A stretch of 64,000 nucleotides of DNA from assembly GCF_013407955.1 (NCBI RefSeq), contig NZ_JACCBU010000001.1, positions 558,001 to 622,000 of the forward strand. The letters run 5' to 3'. The notes under the pieces are model-generated. The model was not told where the DNA came from, did no database searches, and saw nothing but the letters and a program-made list of their open reading frames with translations. Positions 8,352-21,863 of this stretch are shown one piece after another. How positions within the stretch are numbered: position 1 is the first letter of the stretch; each line of letters starts with the position of its first letter. Position numbers and translations under genes: made by a program. The DNA is from Microlunatus parietis (lineage in GTDB: Bacteria; Actinomycetota; Actinomycetes; Propionibacteriales; Propionibacteriaceae).

Positions 8352-8852
8352 GTGCACCTCGGCTGGCCGGAACTCCTCGCGCTGCTGACCTCGCTCGCGT
8401 TCGGCGTCGTCTCGGCCATCGTCCCGATCGCCAATGCCGAGGCGTACGTGATCGCGTCGCAGGTCACTGCCGTCGCCGGCCCGCTCCCGGTCGCGGTCGG
8501 CGTGGGCCTCGGCCAGTCGGCCGGCAAGCTGCTGCTGTTCATCGCCGTCCGGCGCGGTCGCGACTTCTGGTTCGTCCGCCGCCAACACCATGATCAACAA
8601 CCGGTCGGGCCGGTCCGGACCAGGATCCGGGCCTTCCTCGCCCGGCTGCTGGAACTGGTCGGGACCAACCGCTGGGGACTGCCGATCGTCGCCCTGGCGG
8701 CGGTGGTCGGGATTCCGCCGCTCTACGCCGTTTCCCTGGTCGCCGGCGCCAGCCGGATGGGTGCCCTCTGGTTCTGGCTCGTCGTCGCCGCCGGCCGGGT
8801 CACCCGGTTCGTGCTAGTCGCGCTCGGCGTCGGCTGGTTACCGTTCTGGTGA
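8352..8852 (+). CDS. Small membrane protein, YqaA/DedA (VTT)-like
   Basis: A 166-residue integral membrane protein from a GTG start. Hydrophobic segments are at about residues 5-25, 38-65, 108-130 and 140-165. The VGIPPLYAVSLVAGASRM stretch resembles the GxPPLYxxxxxAGxxRM loop of VTT/DedA-like proteins, which act in membrane lipid scrambling or homeostasis. A basic linker (RRGRDFWFVRRQHH) separates the halves. Its stop overlaps the AraC gene start by GTGA. Confidence 0.7.
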   Translation: MHLGWPELLALLTSLAFGVVSAIVPIANAEAYVIASQVTAVAGPLPVAVGVGLGQSAGKLLLFIAVRRGRDFWFVRRQHHDQQPVGPVRTRIRAFLARLLELVGTNRWGLPIVALAAVVGIPPLYAVSLVAGASRMGALWFWLVVAAGRVTRFVLVALGVGWLPFW

Positions 8853-9325
8853 TCATGACCGACCACGATCCGGTACGGGAGCCCTGGCGGCTCCGTGACG
8901 CCGCCCAGCTGGCCGCGCTGCGCCGGGCCCGGGACCTGGTGGACCGCCACTACGCCGAGCCGCTGGACCTGGACGACCTCGCCGCGGCGGCCGGCTACTC
9001 CCGGTTCCACTTCGCCCGGGCCTTCCGAGCGGCGTACGGCGAGACGCCGGCCCGCTATCTCACCCGGCGCCGGATCGAACGGGCCGCCGAACTGCTCCGC
9101 TGGGTCAACCTCACCGTGACCGAGGTCTGCCACCTGGTCGGGTTCAGCAGCCTGGGCTCGTTCAGCAGCGCCTTCACGGACTTCGTGGGCACCTCCCCGG
9201 CCCGGTTCCAGGCCGACGCCCACCGGAGCGGTCGACCGCCGATCCCGGGCTGCTACGTGCTGATGTACGGGCGACCGCAGAAGAGAGCAAGCTCGGAGAA
9301 GCCCGAACCGCCGCCACCTCAGTAG
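8849..9325 (+). CDS. AraC-family transcriptional regulator (HTH only)
   Basis: A 158-residue protein that is almost entirely the AraC double helix-turn-helix. HTH 1 is around LDDLAAAAGYSRFHFARAF, followed by YLTRRRIERAAELL and HTH 2 TVTEVCHLVGFSSLGSFSSAF. There is no separate sensor domain, only a short basic/Pro tail. The start may be GTG 8849 (GTGA overlap with the upstream stop) or ATG 8855. It is followed 29 nt later by a VOC protein, a common AraC-glyoxalase pairing. Confidence 0.88.
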   Translation: MIMTDHDPVREPWRLRDAAQLAALRRARDLVDRHYAEPLDLDDLAAAAGYSRFHFARAFRAAYGETPARYLTRRRIERAAELLRWVNLTVTEVCHLVGFSSLGSFSSAFTDFVGTSPARFQADAHRSGRPPIPGCYVLMYGRPQKRASSEKPEPPPPQ

Positions 9326-9354
9326 CGTCGGGAGCGACCCGAAAGGAGCCTTCC

Positions 9355-9822
9355 ATGATCACCAAACTGGGTGTCGCCAGCATCTACGTCACCGACTACG
9401 ACCAGGCCAAGGAGTTCTTCGTCGGCAAGCTCGGCTTCACCGAGCGGTTCGACGTCAAGCTGGACAACGGCTACCGCTGGTGCACCGTCGCCCCGCCGGG
9501 CGCGCCGGACTTCCAGCTCAACCTGACCGTGCCCGGGCCGCCGATGCACGACGAGGAGACGACGGCGGCGATCCGGATGCTGCTGGCCAAGGGCGCGCTC
9601 AGCGGCGGCGCCTGGAACACCGACGACTGCCGGGCCACCCATCGCGAGTTCACCGCCCGCGGCGTCGAGTTCCTGCAGGAGCCGCAGGACCGCCCGTACG
9701 GTGTCGAGGCGGTGTTCCGGGACCCGTTCGGGAACTGGTACAGCCTGAACGAGACCAACGATCTCGCCGACAACGCCGACGAGATCAGCCGGCACTACGA
9801 GCCGGGCGACACCGCCGGCTGA
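9355..9822 (+). CDS. VOC/glyoxalase-family protein
   Basis: A 155-residue vicinal-oxygen-chelate protein with two beta-alpha-beta3 halves: ASIYVTDYDQAKEFFVGKLGF at the N-terminus and VEAVFRDPFGNWYSLNE at the C-terminus. The Glu in the final strand is the usual metal ligand. A good ribosome-binding site (AAAGGAG) precedes the ATG. It is probably controlled with or by the AraC gene just upstream. The substrate could be an aldehyde, a fosfomycin-like drug or a catechol; the sequence does not decide. Confidence 0.87.
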   Translation: MITKLGVASIYVTDYDQAKEFFVGKLGFTERFDVKLDNGYRWCTVAPPGAPDFQLNLTVPGPPMHDEETTAAIRMLLAKGALSGGAWNTDDCRATHREFTARGVEFLQEPQDRPYGVEAVFRDPFGNWYSLNETNDLADNADEISRHYEPGDTAG

Positions 9823-9920
9823 GTTCCGGCGCTGTCCCCAGTCACGGCGCGGATCCGCGAGCGAGCGGGCCGCGCCGTTTCTGCTGTCCAGCTGGTGAAA
9901 CGATTAACGCTGAAGGTCGC

Positions 9921-9979
9921 TGCGATTTCGCATCGATCCAGCGTCGCCGTTGACAAACATCTGATCATTTGCCCATGAT
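9921..9979 (+). promoter_or_regulatory. Candidate promoter with upstream 12-bp palindrome for the sugar ABC operon
   Basis: The 343-nt spacer 9823-10165 holds no convincing gene. It contains a perfect palindrome TGCGATTTCGCA (arms TGCGA/TCGCA, 9921-9932), then TTGACA at 9950-9955 and, 18 nt on, CATGAT at 9974-9979 as a weak -10. A small hairpin (CGTCGC/GCGACG, 10035-10058) lies in the leader. A 65-codon frame from 9969 ends in TGATG over the next start; it may be chance. Confidence 0.4.
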
Positions 9980-10165
9980 GAGCGCAGCCACCGCAGGCTT
10001 ACTGGGAGGAATGACCCTGGTTCATCGGATGCATCGTCGCTCACCGAACGAAGCGACGGCTTGGCCACAGACACCGATCCCTCCAACGACCACGAGGGAT
10101 GCGAGCTCGCCGGCCCCAGCCCAATCAGACACCGACCATCAGGACGCAGGAGGGGGAATCCGCTG

Positions 10166-11101
10166 ATGAGTGTCCTCGCGACCCGCCGGCCCAGAGAACG
10201 CATTCAGTCGCGACGGATCAAGGAGCCCAAGTCCGACCACGCGTTCTTGATCATCAACTACGGGGTGCTGGCGCTGTTCTGCCTCTCCGTGCTCTACCCG
10301 TTGATCTTCGTGCTGAGCGCGTCGGTCAGCTCGGCGTCGGCGATCAACTCGGGCCAGGTCATCCTCTGGCCGGTCGGCTTCAACATCGACGCCTACGTCG
10401 ACATCTTCCGCTCCCCCGAACTGTTCGGCGGCCTGCTGAACTCGCTGTTCTACGCGGTGGCCGGCGCGCTGATCGGCACCGCGATCACGATCTTGGCCGC
10501 CTATCCGCTGTCCCGGGACGACCTGCCGTTCCGCCGGCCGCTGACGTTCTTCTTCCTGATCCCGACGATGTTCAGCGCCGGGATCATCCCGAACTACATC
10601 GTGGTCCGCCAGCTCGGCCTGCTGGACACCCGCTGGGCGATCATCCTCCCGGGCGCGATGGCGATCTTCAACATGATCGTCACCCGGACCTTCTACCAGA
10701 TCAACATCCCGAAGGAGCTGCTCGAGGCCTCCCGGGTCGACGGCGCCAGCGACTTCCGGTTCTTCTTCCAGGTGGCGCTGCCGCTGAGCAAGCCGATCAT
10801 CGCGGTGAACCTGTTGTTCTACGGCGTGACGCAGTGGAACAGCTGGTTCAGCGCCTTCCTCTACCTGACCAACTCCGACCTCTATCCACTGCAGTTGGTG
10901 CTGCGCAACATCCTGGCCAAGAGCGCGCCAGACCCGGCCCAGCTGTCCGGCGTGGACGTCCAGGAGCTGATCCGGAACCGGGAACTGTTCGACAAGCTCA
11001 AGTACGCGGTGATCGTGGTCGCCATGCTGCCGCCGCTGATCGTCTACCCGTTCGTCCAGAAGCACTTCGTCAAGGGTGCGCTCATCGGATCGCTGAAGTG
11101 A
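10166..11101 (+). CDS. Carbohydrate ABC transporter permease, LplC/YtcP type
   Basis: One of two membrane subunits of a CUT1 sugar importer, 311 residues, six predicted membrane helices. The EAA loop is EASRVDGASDFRFFFQVALPLSKPI near residue 190, which contacts the ATPase. The start at 10166 (MSVLATRRPRER) has AGGAGGGGG just upstream; the longer frame to 10061 has no site. It is the first gene of a three-gene operon (permease, permease, binding protein), and as usual no ATPase gene is included. Substrate unknown. Confidence 0.9.
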   Translation: MSVLATRRPRERIQSRRIKEPKSDHAFLIINYGVLALFCLSVLYPLIFVLSASVSSASAINSGQVILWPVGFNIDAYVDIFRSPELFGGLLNSLFYAVAGALIGTAITILAAYPLSRDDLPFRRPLTFFFLIPTMFSAGIIPNYIVVRQLGLLDTRWAIILPGAMAIFNMIVTRTFYQINIPKELLEASRVDGASDFRFFFQVALPLSKPIIAVNLLFYGVTQWNSWFSAFLYLTNSDLYPLQLVLRNILAKSAPDPAQLSGVDVQELIRNRELFDKLKYAVIVVAMLPPLIVYPFVQKHFVKGALIGSLK

Positions 11102-11108
11102 GGCCGCG

Positions 11109-12077
11109 ATGACTGCAACGACGACCCCCACCACCCGGCCGGCCGCGGAGCCGGAGCGGACCGAGAAGCCGAAGACCAAGCTGTCGCTCCGGCTGCGCCG
11201 GTCCTGGCAGCTGTACGTCCTGCTGATCCCGCCGACGATCTATGCGTTGATCTTCCTCTGGTGGCCGCTGTACGGCCTGCAGATGGCGTTCAAGAACTTC
11301 AGCGTGGTCAAGGGCATCGAGGGCAGCCCCTGGGTCGGGTTCAAATACATCGAGCAGTTCGTCACCTCGTACCAGTTCTGGCCGATCCTCAGCAATACGT
11401 TGATCTTGAACTTCTACCAGCTGATCGCCCTGTTCCCGTTGCCGGTGATCTTGGCCCTGCTGGTGAACACGGTACGCAGCGTCAAGTACCAGCGGGTCGT
11501 GCAGATGATCACCTACGCGCCGCACTTCATCTCGACGGTGGTCGTGGTCGGCATCATCATCATGCTGTTCGACCCGTCCGGCGGCGTGATCAACCAGGCC
11601 ATCGCGACGTTCGGCGGCCAGCCTGTGGACTTCCTCAGCTCGGGCGCGTTCCGGCACACCTACGTCTGGTCCGATGCCTGGCAGACGCTCGGCTTCTCGG
11701 CGATCATCTACCTCGCCGCGTTGACCGGGGTCGACCCGCAGCTGCACGAAGCCGCCAAGGTGGACGGGGCCAACCTGCTCCGCCGGATCTGGCACATCGA
11801 CCTGCCGGCCGTCGTCCCGGTCATGATCACCTTGCTGATCCTCAACATGGGCAACATGCTCAACACCGGGTTCGAGAAGGTCCTGCTGATGCAGAACCCG
11901 CTGAACCAGTCGGTCTCGGAGGTGATCGACACCTACTCGTACCGGATCGGCTTCGCGACCATCCCGCAGTTCTCGTACGCGACCGCGATCGGGCTGTTCA
12001 AGTCCGTGATCGGCGTGATCTTGCTCGTCGTCGCCAACTGGCTCGCCCGGCGAGTCGCGAAGCAGAGCCTCTTCTAG
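11109..12077 (+). CDS. Carbohydrate ABC transporter permease, LplB type
   Basis: Partner permease, 322 residues. A Thr/Pro-rich basic N-terminus of about 30 residues precedes six helices. The EAA loop is EAAKVDGANLLRRIWHIDLPAVVPV near residue 212. The internal NMGNMLNTGFEKVLLMQNP stretch is typical of the LplB/YteP group that imports oligosaccharides from plant or microbial polymers. It begins 7 nt after the upstream permease stop. Confidence 0.9.
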   Translation: MTATTTPTTRPAAEPERTEKPKTKLSLRLRRSWQLYVLLIPPTIYALIFLWWPLYGLQMAFKNFSVVKGIEGSPWVGFKYIEQFVTSYQFWPILSNTLILNFYQLIALFPLPVILALLVNTVRSVKYQRVVQMITYAPHFISTVVVVGIIIMLFDPSGGVINQAIATFGGQPVDFLSSGAFRHTYVWSDAWQTLGFSAIIYLAALTGVDPQLHEAAKVDGANLLRRIWHIDLPAVVPVMITLLILNMGNMLNTGFEKVLLMQNPLNQSVSEVIDTYSYRIGFATIPQFSYATAIGLFKSVIGVILLVVANWLARRVAKQSLF

Positions 12078-12112
12078 TCCGTCAGTACATCGTCAACACA
12101 GGGGTGTCGATC

Positions 12113-13873
12113 ATGCAATCCAAGGAATTCAAGCCACTGCAGCTGGACCGGCGCGCGTTCGTCCGGGCCGCCGGGATCGGCGCCGCCGGTCTTGCCGTGC
12201 CCGGGGCCCTGGCCGCCTGCTCCACCGAGGGCAGCGGACCGGAGAAGCCCGAGGGCATCGAGAACGTCGAGCAGAAGCAGCTCGGCGCGGAAACGCCCGG
12301 GGTGATCTACCCGGACGGCTACGTCGGTCCGCGGGCGAGCCAGAAGGAGCCGTTCGGCGACCCGTCGAAGTCGTTCAAGGTGGTGGTCCAGGTCGACGCC
12401 GAGGATGTCGGCGACTGGTCCACCAACAAGTTCTCCGCCTGGCTGGAGAAGCGGACCGGCGTCAAGATCGAGTTCGTCCAGGTCATGGTGACCGGCACCG
12501 ACGGCAGCGTCGACATGACCAAGATCAACGCGATGCTGGCCTCGAACGAGTTGCCGGACGCGTTCCTCAACATCCCGTTCACCAGCGACCAGGTCTCGCT
12601 GTACGGCCAGCAGGGTCTGTTCGTCGCCCTGCAGGACTACATCGAGACCTACGCCCCCGAGGCCCGGCGGATGCGCCAGGAGTATCCGGACTTCGACGCG
12701 CTGAACCGGGCCCAGGACGGCAACACGTACTGGTTCCGCGGGATCAACGATTGCTTCCACTGCCGGGTCTCCCCCGGCCGGGCCTTCGTCAACCAGAAGT
12801 ACCTCGACGCGGTCGGCGCCAAGATCCCGACCACCACCGAGGAGCTCCGTACCGTCCTGAAGGCGTTGAAGGACAACGACCCGACGCCGGGCAAGAACAT
12901 CATCCCGTTCGGCGCCTCGCTGACCAACCCGCTCGACCGGTTCGTCATGAACGCGTTCCTCTACAACCCCGGCGGCGACCGCAACGGTGGCTGGCTGCGG
13001 CTGAACGACGGCAAGGTCGAGTTCGTCGCGGACAAGCCGGAGTGGCGCGAGGGCCTGCGTTTCCTGCGCACCCTGTACGACGACGGCACGCTGCCGAAGA
13101 CGTCGTTCACGATGCCCCAGGAAGCACTGCTCAAGGCGGGCAACACGGGCCGGTTCGGCGTCATGCGCGGCTACTGGTGGGGCAGCTTCATGGACCTCGA
13201 GTACAAGGAGGACGCGCTCTGGCACGACTATGTGCCGGTGCCGCCGCTGAAGGGACCGGGCGGGGTCCAGTACGCGGCCTGGGACCACTACGGCTACGCG
13301 TCCGGCAACCTCGTGATCACCAGCAAGTGCAGCAACCCGGAGATCCTGGTCCAGTGGGCCGACGCCCAGATGGAGCTGGAGGCGGTCATGGGCGCCTACG
13401 GCGGCATCAAGGACGACAACTGGGGCTGGGCCAAGGAGGGCGACACGGCGATCAACGGCAAGCAGGCCGTCTGGTACTCGGTCGAGTTCCCGGCACCGAC
13501 GGGCACGTCCTGGGATCAGCACTCGGTCATGTACCGCTCGAACGACTTCCGGCTCGGCCAGTGGGTCGACCCGAAGCAGCCGACGTTCGAGAAGGACCTC
13601 TACGAGGCGAGCCTGGTCTACGAGCCGCACCAGCAGCCGAAGGAGATGCAGCTGCCGCCGCTGCTGTTCGACGAGTCGAGTGCCGCCCAGAAGGCGGACA
13701 CCGCGGCCGCGATCGAGCTCGCCGTCAAGGAGCACCTGGCGAAGTTCAGCACCGGCGAGCTCGATGTCAACGACGACGCCGCCTGGGACGCGTACGTGGC
13801 CAAGTTCGAGACCATGGGGATGCCGGCCTACCTCGAGATCTACCAGCAGGCGTACGATAACCGGCCCAAGTAG
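12113..13873 (+). CDS. Extracellular solute-binding lipoprotein (LplA/YtcQ type) of sugar ABC importer
   Basis: A 586-residue binding protein, long like other members paired with LplB/LplC permeases. The signal region has a twin-arginine core (LDRRAFVRAAG) and ends in a lipobox ALAAC, so it is probably a Tat-exported lipoprotein. The body shows the SBP family-1 fold pattern, with NAMLASNELPDAF early and Trp-rich ligand-pocket stretches such as MRGYWWGSF. ATG 12113 has AGGGG at good spacing; the frame upstream overlaps the permease gene and is not used. It is last in the operon. Confidence 0.9.
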   Translation: MQSKEFKPLQLDRRAFVRAAGIGAAGLAVPGALAACSTEGSGPEKPEGIENVEQKQLGAETPGVIYPDGYVGPRASQKEPFGDPSKSFKVVVQVDAEDVGDWSTNKFSAWLEKRTGVKIEFVQVMVTGTDGSVDMTKINAMLASNELPDAFLNIPFTSDQVSLYGQQGLFVALQDYIETYAPEARRMRQEYPDFDALNRAQDGNTYWFRGINDCFHCRVSPGRAFVNQKYLDAVGAKIPTTTEELRTVLKALKDNDPTPGKNIIPFGASLTNPLDRFVMNAFLYNPGGDRNGGWLRLNDGKVEFVADKPEWREGLRFLRTLYDDGTLPKTSFTMPQEALLKAGNTGRFGVMRGYWWGSFMDLEYKEDALWHDYVPVPPLKGPGGVQYAAWDHYGYASGNLVITSKCSNPEILVQWADAQMELEAVMGAYGGIKDDNWGWAKEGDTAINGKQAVWYSVEFPAPTGTSWDQHSVMYRSNDFRLGQWVDPKQPTFEKDLYEASLVYEPHQQPKEMQLPPLLFDESSAAQKADTAAAIELAVKEHLAKFSTGELDVNDDAAWDAYVAKFETMGMPAYLEIYQQAYDNRPK

Positions 13874-13902
13874 GCCACGCCGGAATCGGACGGGGAGCGG
13901 CC

Positions 13903-14142
13903 ATGAGCGACGAGGGTTGGCGCGAGTTCCTGGCCGCGGACGGGGTGGCCGACTGGGTCGTGCTGCACGGCGGAGCGACCGCGGCCTTCCGCGTTGCGTC
14001 GCTCGGCGCGGCCGCCCACCTCGTCGCGGCGCTCTCCGACGTCCCGGGGCTGGCCGGCTCCGGGACGGTGCTCACGATCACCGACGGCCGGGTCACGGTG
14101 CGGTTGACCCGTGACCTGTGGCTGTTGGGCCGGCACCAGTGA
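13903..14142 (+). CDS. Pterin-4a-carbinolamine dehydratase-like short protein
   Basis: A 79-residue protein that resembles the N-terminal PCD-like domain found fused to a VOC domain in many actinobacterial proteins. It has the alternating helix-strand pattern (AFRVASLGAAAHLVAAL, VLTITDGRVTVRLT) but lacks the HHP catalytic motif of true PCD, so enzyme activity is doubtful. Its stop overlaps the next gene by GTGA. Either these are two coupled genes or a fused gene broken by a 1-nt change near 14120-14140. Confidence 0.55.
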   Translation: MSDEGWREFLAADGVADWVVLHGGATAAFRVASLGAAAHLVAALSDVPGLAGSGTVLTITDGRVTVRLTRDLWLLGRHQ

Positions 14143-14543
14143 AACTGGCCCGGCAGGTCTCGGCGGTCGCGCGGGCCCATGGCGCCGTCGCCGACCGGGC
14201 CGCGGTGCACGAGGTCCAGTTCGCGATCGCCGCGAAGCCCGACACGATCGACGTCGGGTTCTGGCGTGCGGTGCTCGGCTACGCCCCGATGTCCGACGAC
14301 AACGCCGTGGACCCGCTGGGACACGGGTCGACGGTGTGGCTGCAGCCCCTCGACGAGGCCAAGCCACTGCGGCACGCCATGCACGTCGACGTGTCGCTGG
14401 CTCGCGAGCAGGCCGAGGAACGGTTCGCGGCCGCCGTCGCGGCCGGCGGCCGGGTCGTCGAGGACAACGGACCCGCGTCGTGGCTGCTCGCGGACCGGGC
14501 CGGCAACAAGGTGTGCCTGACCGCGTGGCCTGACGGCGCGTAG
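14139..14543 (+). CDS. VOC (glyoxalase-like) protein, partner half of a PCD-VOC pair
   Basis: About 134 residues from GTG 14139. The VOC pattern is VQFAIAAKPDTIDVGFWRAVLGY, then HVDVSLAREQAEERFAAAVAAGG and a final strand WLLADRAGNKVCLTAWP. The first residues VKLARQVSAVARAHGA match the linker that joins the PCD-like and VOC domains in fused homologues (from memory). A GTG at 14118 is an alternative start. Function unknown. Confidence 0.6.
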   Translation: MKLARQVSAVARAHGAVADRAAVHEVQFAIAAKPDTIDVGFWRAVLGYAPMSDDNAVDPLGHGSTVWLQPLDEAKPLRHAMHVDVSLAREQAEERFAAAVAAGGRVVEDNGPASWLLADRAGNKVCLTAWPDGA

Positions 14544-14559
14544 CCGGCGCTCAGCGGAA

Positions 14560-14809
14560 CTATTCGCCCTCTGGGCGGCCGATCCCGAAGCCGATGTCGC
14601 CGGTCATCACGTAGTAGACGTACCAACCCAGCAGGAAGCAGGCCAGCATCGCGCCGAACAGGGCGAGGCTGACCCAGATCCGCATCCGCTTCTTCGACTT
14701 CGTGCTGGGCACCTTCTCCGGCCCCCACTCGCCTACGTTGGGCTGCACCCGCGGCGGAGCCTGCCCGTTCAGGTTCAGGTTGGAGAAGATCTTCGGCACG
14801 ACGACCACC

Positions 14810-14817
<8 letters not shown>
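14560..14817 (-). CDS. Small single-pass membrane protein, unknown
   Basis: About 85 residues, starting TTG at 14817 or a GTG a few codons later. A Pro/Asn-rich N-terminal half (cytosolic) with a KSKKRMR basic patch precedes one hydrophobic helix (about residues 47-70, ending YVYYVMTGD). I do not recognise the family. It overlaps the end of the methyltransferase gene by 8 nt and is the last gene of the ligA operon, so it is probably cotranscribed with it. Confidence 0.55.
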
Positions 14818-19170
<4,353 letters not shown>

Positions 19171-19183
19171 CTACGCTCCTGCG

Positions 19184-19630
19184 GTGGCACGAGTGCTGGT
19201 GACCGGGATGTCCGGGGCGGGGAAGACCACGCTGCTGGACGCCGTCGCCGAGCGGGGCTTCCGTACCGTCGACACCGACTACGACGACTGGGTGCTGCCC
19301 GACGGGTTGTGGGACGAGCCGCGGATGAGCGCCCTGCTCGCCGAACATTCCACGGTCGCGGTCAGCGGCACGGTCGAGAACCAGGGTCGGTTCTACGACC
19401 GGTTCGAGCACGTGATCTATCTCCGGGTGCCGCTGCCCGTGCTCCTGGAGCGGGTACGGACACGGACCAACAACCCGTACGGCAGGACGGCCGAGCAGCA
19501 GGCCGACATCGCGCGCTACGTCGCCGAGGTCGAACCGCTGATCCTGCCCGGGGCTTCGCTCGAGCTGGACGGCCGGCTGCCGGTCGCGGCCCTGGCCGAC
19601 CGGGTCGGGGAGTGCCTGCGTTCGGGCTAG
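19184..19630 (+). CDS. P-loop NTPase / small kinase
   Basis: A 148-residue protein from a GTG start with Walker A GMSGAGKTT at residues 8-16 and a shikimate-kinase-like layout: acidic FRTVDTDYDDW after the P loop, then LRVPLPVLLERVRTRTNNPYGR as a lid-like region. A small-molecule kinase is likely; the substrate is unknown. It begins 13 nt after the propeller gene and is convergent with the MetE-like gene. Confidence 0.75.
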   Translation: MARVLVTGMSGAGKTTLLDAVAERGFRTVDTDYDDWVLPDGLWDEPRMSALLAEHSTVAVSGTVENQGRFYDRFEHVIYLRVPLPVLLERVRTRTNNPYGRTAEQQADIARYVAEVEPLILPGASLELDGRLPVAALADRVGECLRSG

Positions 19631-19636
19631 CCGGCG

Positions 19637-20626
19637 TCAGCGCGGCAGTTCGTCGGCCACGATGCCGGCGGCGGTACGGACCGAGCGCAGGATCGCCAGC
19701 GCGTCGGCCGGGGTGGCACCGGCCAGCCCGCAGGCGGGCGTGATCGCGAGCCGGGTCGTGGCCGGGTCCAGAGCAAGATCGCGAACCGGCCCGAGCACGC
19801 GCTCGGCCACCGCGTCCGGTCCGATCACCCGGTCGGTCGGCGCCGCGCCGATGCCGAACCAGAGGCCCTGTTCCAGGGCCGGCCCGATACCGTCCCAGTC
19901 GGCTGGCCGGAGCTGATCCAGGTCGAGGCCGAGGCTGTGCAGGCCGGTGCCCGCCAGCAGCGGGATCGGCGCCCCGGCGGCACAGCAGTGAACCACCACG
20001 GGCGTCGGGTCGAGCCGACGGACGACGTGGGTCAGGGTCTCGCTCAGCTCCGGATCGTCGATCGGCCGGTGGGTGGCGTACCCGCTCGCCGTCGGGACCC
20101 GGCCCTGGTGCACCGCCGGCAGCAGCGGCTCGTCGAGCTGGATGATCAGGCGCAGGTCCGGCAACCGCCGGTTCAGCTCGCTGATCAACTCGGCCAGGCC
20201 CTCGGCGAGCGACTGGCCGAGATCGCGGCGGGCGCCGCGATCGGCCAGGACCAGCCCGCCGCGCTGGCGTTCGATCGAAGCGGCCAGCGTCCACGGCCCG
20301 GCGAAGCCGATCTTGAAACAGCCGGCGTAGCCCTGCGCCTGCTCCTCCAGCAGATCAAGATCATCACGGAACAACGCGACCGCCCGGCGATGATCGAGTC
20401 CGAGCCCGTCGGTCAGCCGCCAGCCCGAGGGCTGCAGGTCGACGGTCAGGTCGGCCAGCTGTCCGGCGCCGCGGCCGATCAGCCCGGCGGCTGCGCCGCG
20501 GGCCGGAAGCTCAGGCAGATAAGGGAGTTCCGGGCACTCGTCGAAGGTGATCTTGATCGCCTCGACGATGTCGGTGCCGGGCCAGGAGCCGACTCCGGTG
20601 TGGACGACGGTCTGCTCGAGGGTCAT
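19637..20626 (-). CDS. Cobalamin-independent methionine synthase-like protein (Rv3015c type)
   Basis: A 329-residue TIM-barrel protein related to the C-terminal half of MetE. Landmarks are [11 protein letters not shown] at the start, [35 protein letters not shown] with the expected Cys, and ITPACGLAG with another. The usual MetE zinc ligands are His, Cys, Glu and Cys (family knowledge); the Cys residues are visible. It lacks the N-terminal MetE half, so a complete synthase reaction is uncertain. Its ATG overlaps the mnmA stop, the order seen in mycobacteria. Confidence 0.8.
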   Translation of the reverse strand: MTLEQTVVHTGVGSWPGTDIVEAIKITFDECPELPYLPELPARGAAAGLIGRGAGQLADLTVDLQPSGWRLTDGLGLDHRRAVALFRDDLDLLEEQAQGYAGCFKIGFAGPWTLAASIERQRGGLVLADRGARRDLGQSLAEGLAELISELNRRLPDLRLIIQLDEPLLPAVHQGRVPTASGYATHRPIDDPELSETLTHVVRRLDPTPVVVHCCAAGAPIPLLAGTGLHSLGLDLDQLRPADWDGIGPALEQGLWFGIGAAPTDRVIGPDAVAERVLGPVRDLALDPATTRLAITPACGLAGATPADALAILRSVRTAAGIVADELPR

Positions 20627-21723
20627 GCCGGACCGGGCACGGCAGTCATGGTGTCGGTCGTCGCGCGGTCGATCGTGGCACTGGCGATCACCCGGCTGCC
20701 GTCGTAGATCACCAGGGCCTGGCCCGGGGCGATCCCGGTCGCCGGCTGGTCCAGCACCGCCCGGCAGCCGTCGTCGTCCATGATCACTTCGGCCGGCAGG
20801 GCCGCGCCGTGAGCCCGTACCTGCACCTCGGCCCGGCGCCGCTCACCGGACCAGCCCAGTCGGCTCGGCCGGATCCCGACGATCTCGCCGACCTCGAGCG
20901 ACTCCCGCGGGCCGACCGTGACCGTGTTGGTGACCGGCGAGATGTCCAGCACGTAGCGGGGCTTGCCGTCGCCGGCCGGATCGCCCAACTTCAGCCCGCG
21001 CCGCTGGCCGATGGTGAACCGGTGGCTGCCGGCGTGCTCACCCAGCCGGGTTCCGGACTCGTCGACGATCGCGCCCGGCCGCTCGCCGAGCCGCCGCTCC
21101 AGGAAACCCGCGGTGTCGCCGTCCGGGATGAAGCAGATGTCGTGGCTGTCGGGCTTGTCCGCGACCGCCAGGCCGCGCCGCGCCGCCTCGGCCCGGACCT
21201 CGGCCTTCACCGACGTGCCGAGCGGGAAGTACGACCGCTTGAGCTGATCCGGTGTCAGCACCCCGAGCACGTAGCTCTGGTCCTTCTCCGCGTCCGCCGC
21301 GCGATGCAACTCGATGGCGTCGTCGGTGCGCACCAGCCGGGCGTAGTGCCCGGTGCACACGGCGTCGTAGCCGAGCGCGATCCCCCGGTCCAGCACCGCC
21401 GAGAACTTGATCTTCTCGTTGCAGCGCAAGCACGGATTCGGGGTCCGGCCCGCCGCGTACTCGGCGACGAAATCGTCCACGACGTCGGCCGCGAACCGGT
21501 CCGAGAGATCCCAGACATAGAAGGGAATCCCGAGCACGTCGGCGGCCCGCCGGGCATCGTGGGAGTCCTCCCGCGAGCAGCACCCGCGGGCTCCGGACCG
21601 GAACGACTGCGGATTCTTGGACAGCGCGAGATGAACACCGGTCACGTCGTGCCCGGCGTCGACCGCGCGCGCCGCGGCCACCGCCGAATCGACGCCGCCG
21701 GACATCGCTGCCAAGACCTTCAT
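20623..21723 (-). CDS. mnmA: tRNA-specific 2-thiouridylase
   Basis: Thiolates U34 of Glu, Gln and Lys tRNAs, with sulfur passed from a cysteine desulfurase such as the IscS encoded nearby. The 366-residue product has the PP-loop SGGVDSAV near the start, the first catalytic Cys in [16 protein letters not shown] and the second in [13 protein letters not shown]-terminal beta-barrel region follows [15 protein letters not shown] 21723 follows GAAGG. In mycobacteria iscS and mnmA are adjacent; here a 5.6-kb accessory segment separates them. Confidence 0.95.
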   Translation of the reverse strand: MKVLAAMSGGVDSAVAAARAVDAGHDVTGVHLALSKNPQSFRSGARGCCSREDSHDARRAADVLGIPFYVWDLSDRFAADVVDDFVAEYAAGRTPNPCLRCNEKIKFSAVLDRGIALGYDAVCTGHYARLVRTDDAIELHRAADAEKDQSYVLGVLTPDQLKRSYFPLGTSVKAEVRAEAARRGLAVADKPDSHDICFIPDGDTAGFLERRLGERPGAIVDESGTRLGEHAGSHRFTIGQRRGLKLGDPAGDGKPRYVLDISPVTNTVTVGPRESLEVGEIVGIRPSRLGWSGERRRAEVQVRAHGAALPAEVIMDDDGCRAVLDQPATGIAPGQALVIYDGSRVIASATIDRATTDTMTAVPGPA

Positions 21724-21863
21724 CGTCAACACCTTCGAGAGATTCCCTGGACCGCCCGAGTCTAATCCGTCGCGGCACCAGCACCTGACCGGACCACGGA
21801 CCGCAGCTAAGCGTGCCCTCGTACAGCCTTATCCGATTGAAACCTTGCAGGCACCCGGCGAGG

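Noticed and set aside
9969..10166. 65-codon frame ending in TGATG at the sugar permease start
   Set aside because: No usable ribosome site and Pro/Thr-rich chance composition. Kept only as a possible leader within the promoter entry.
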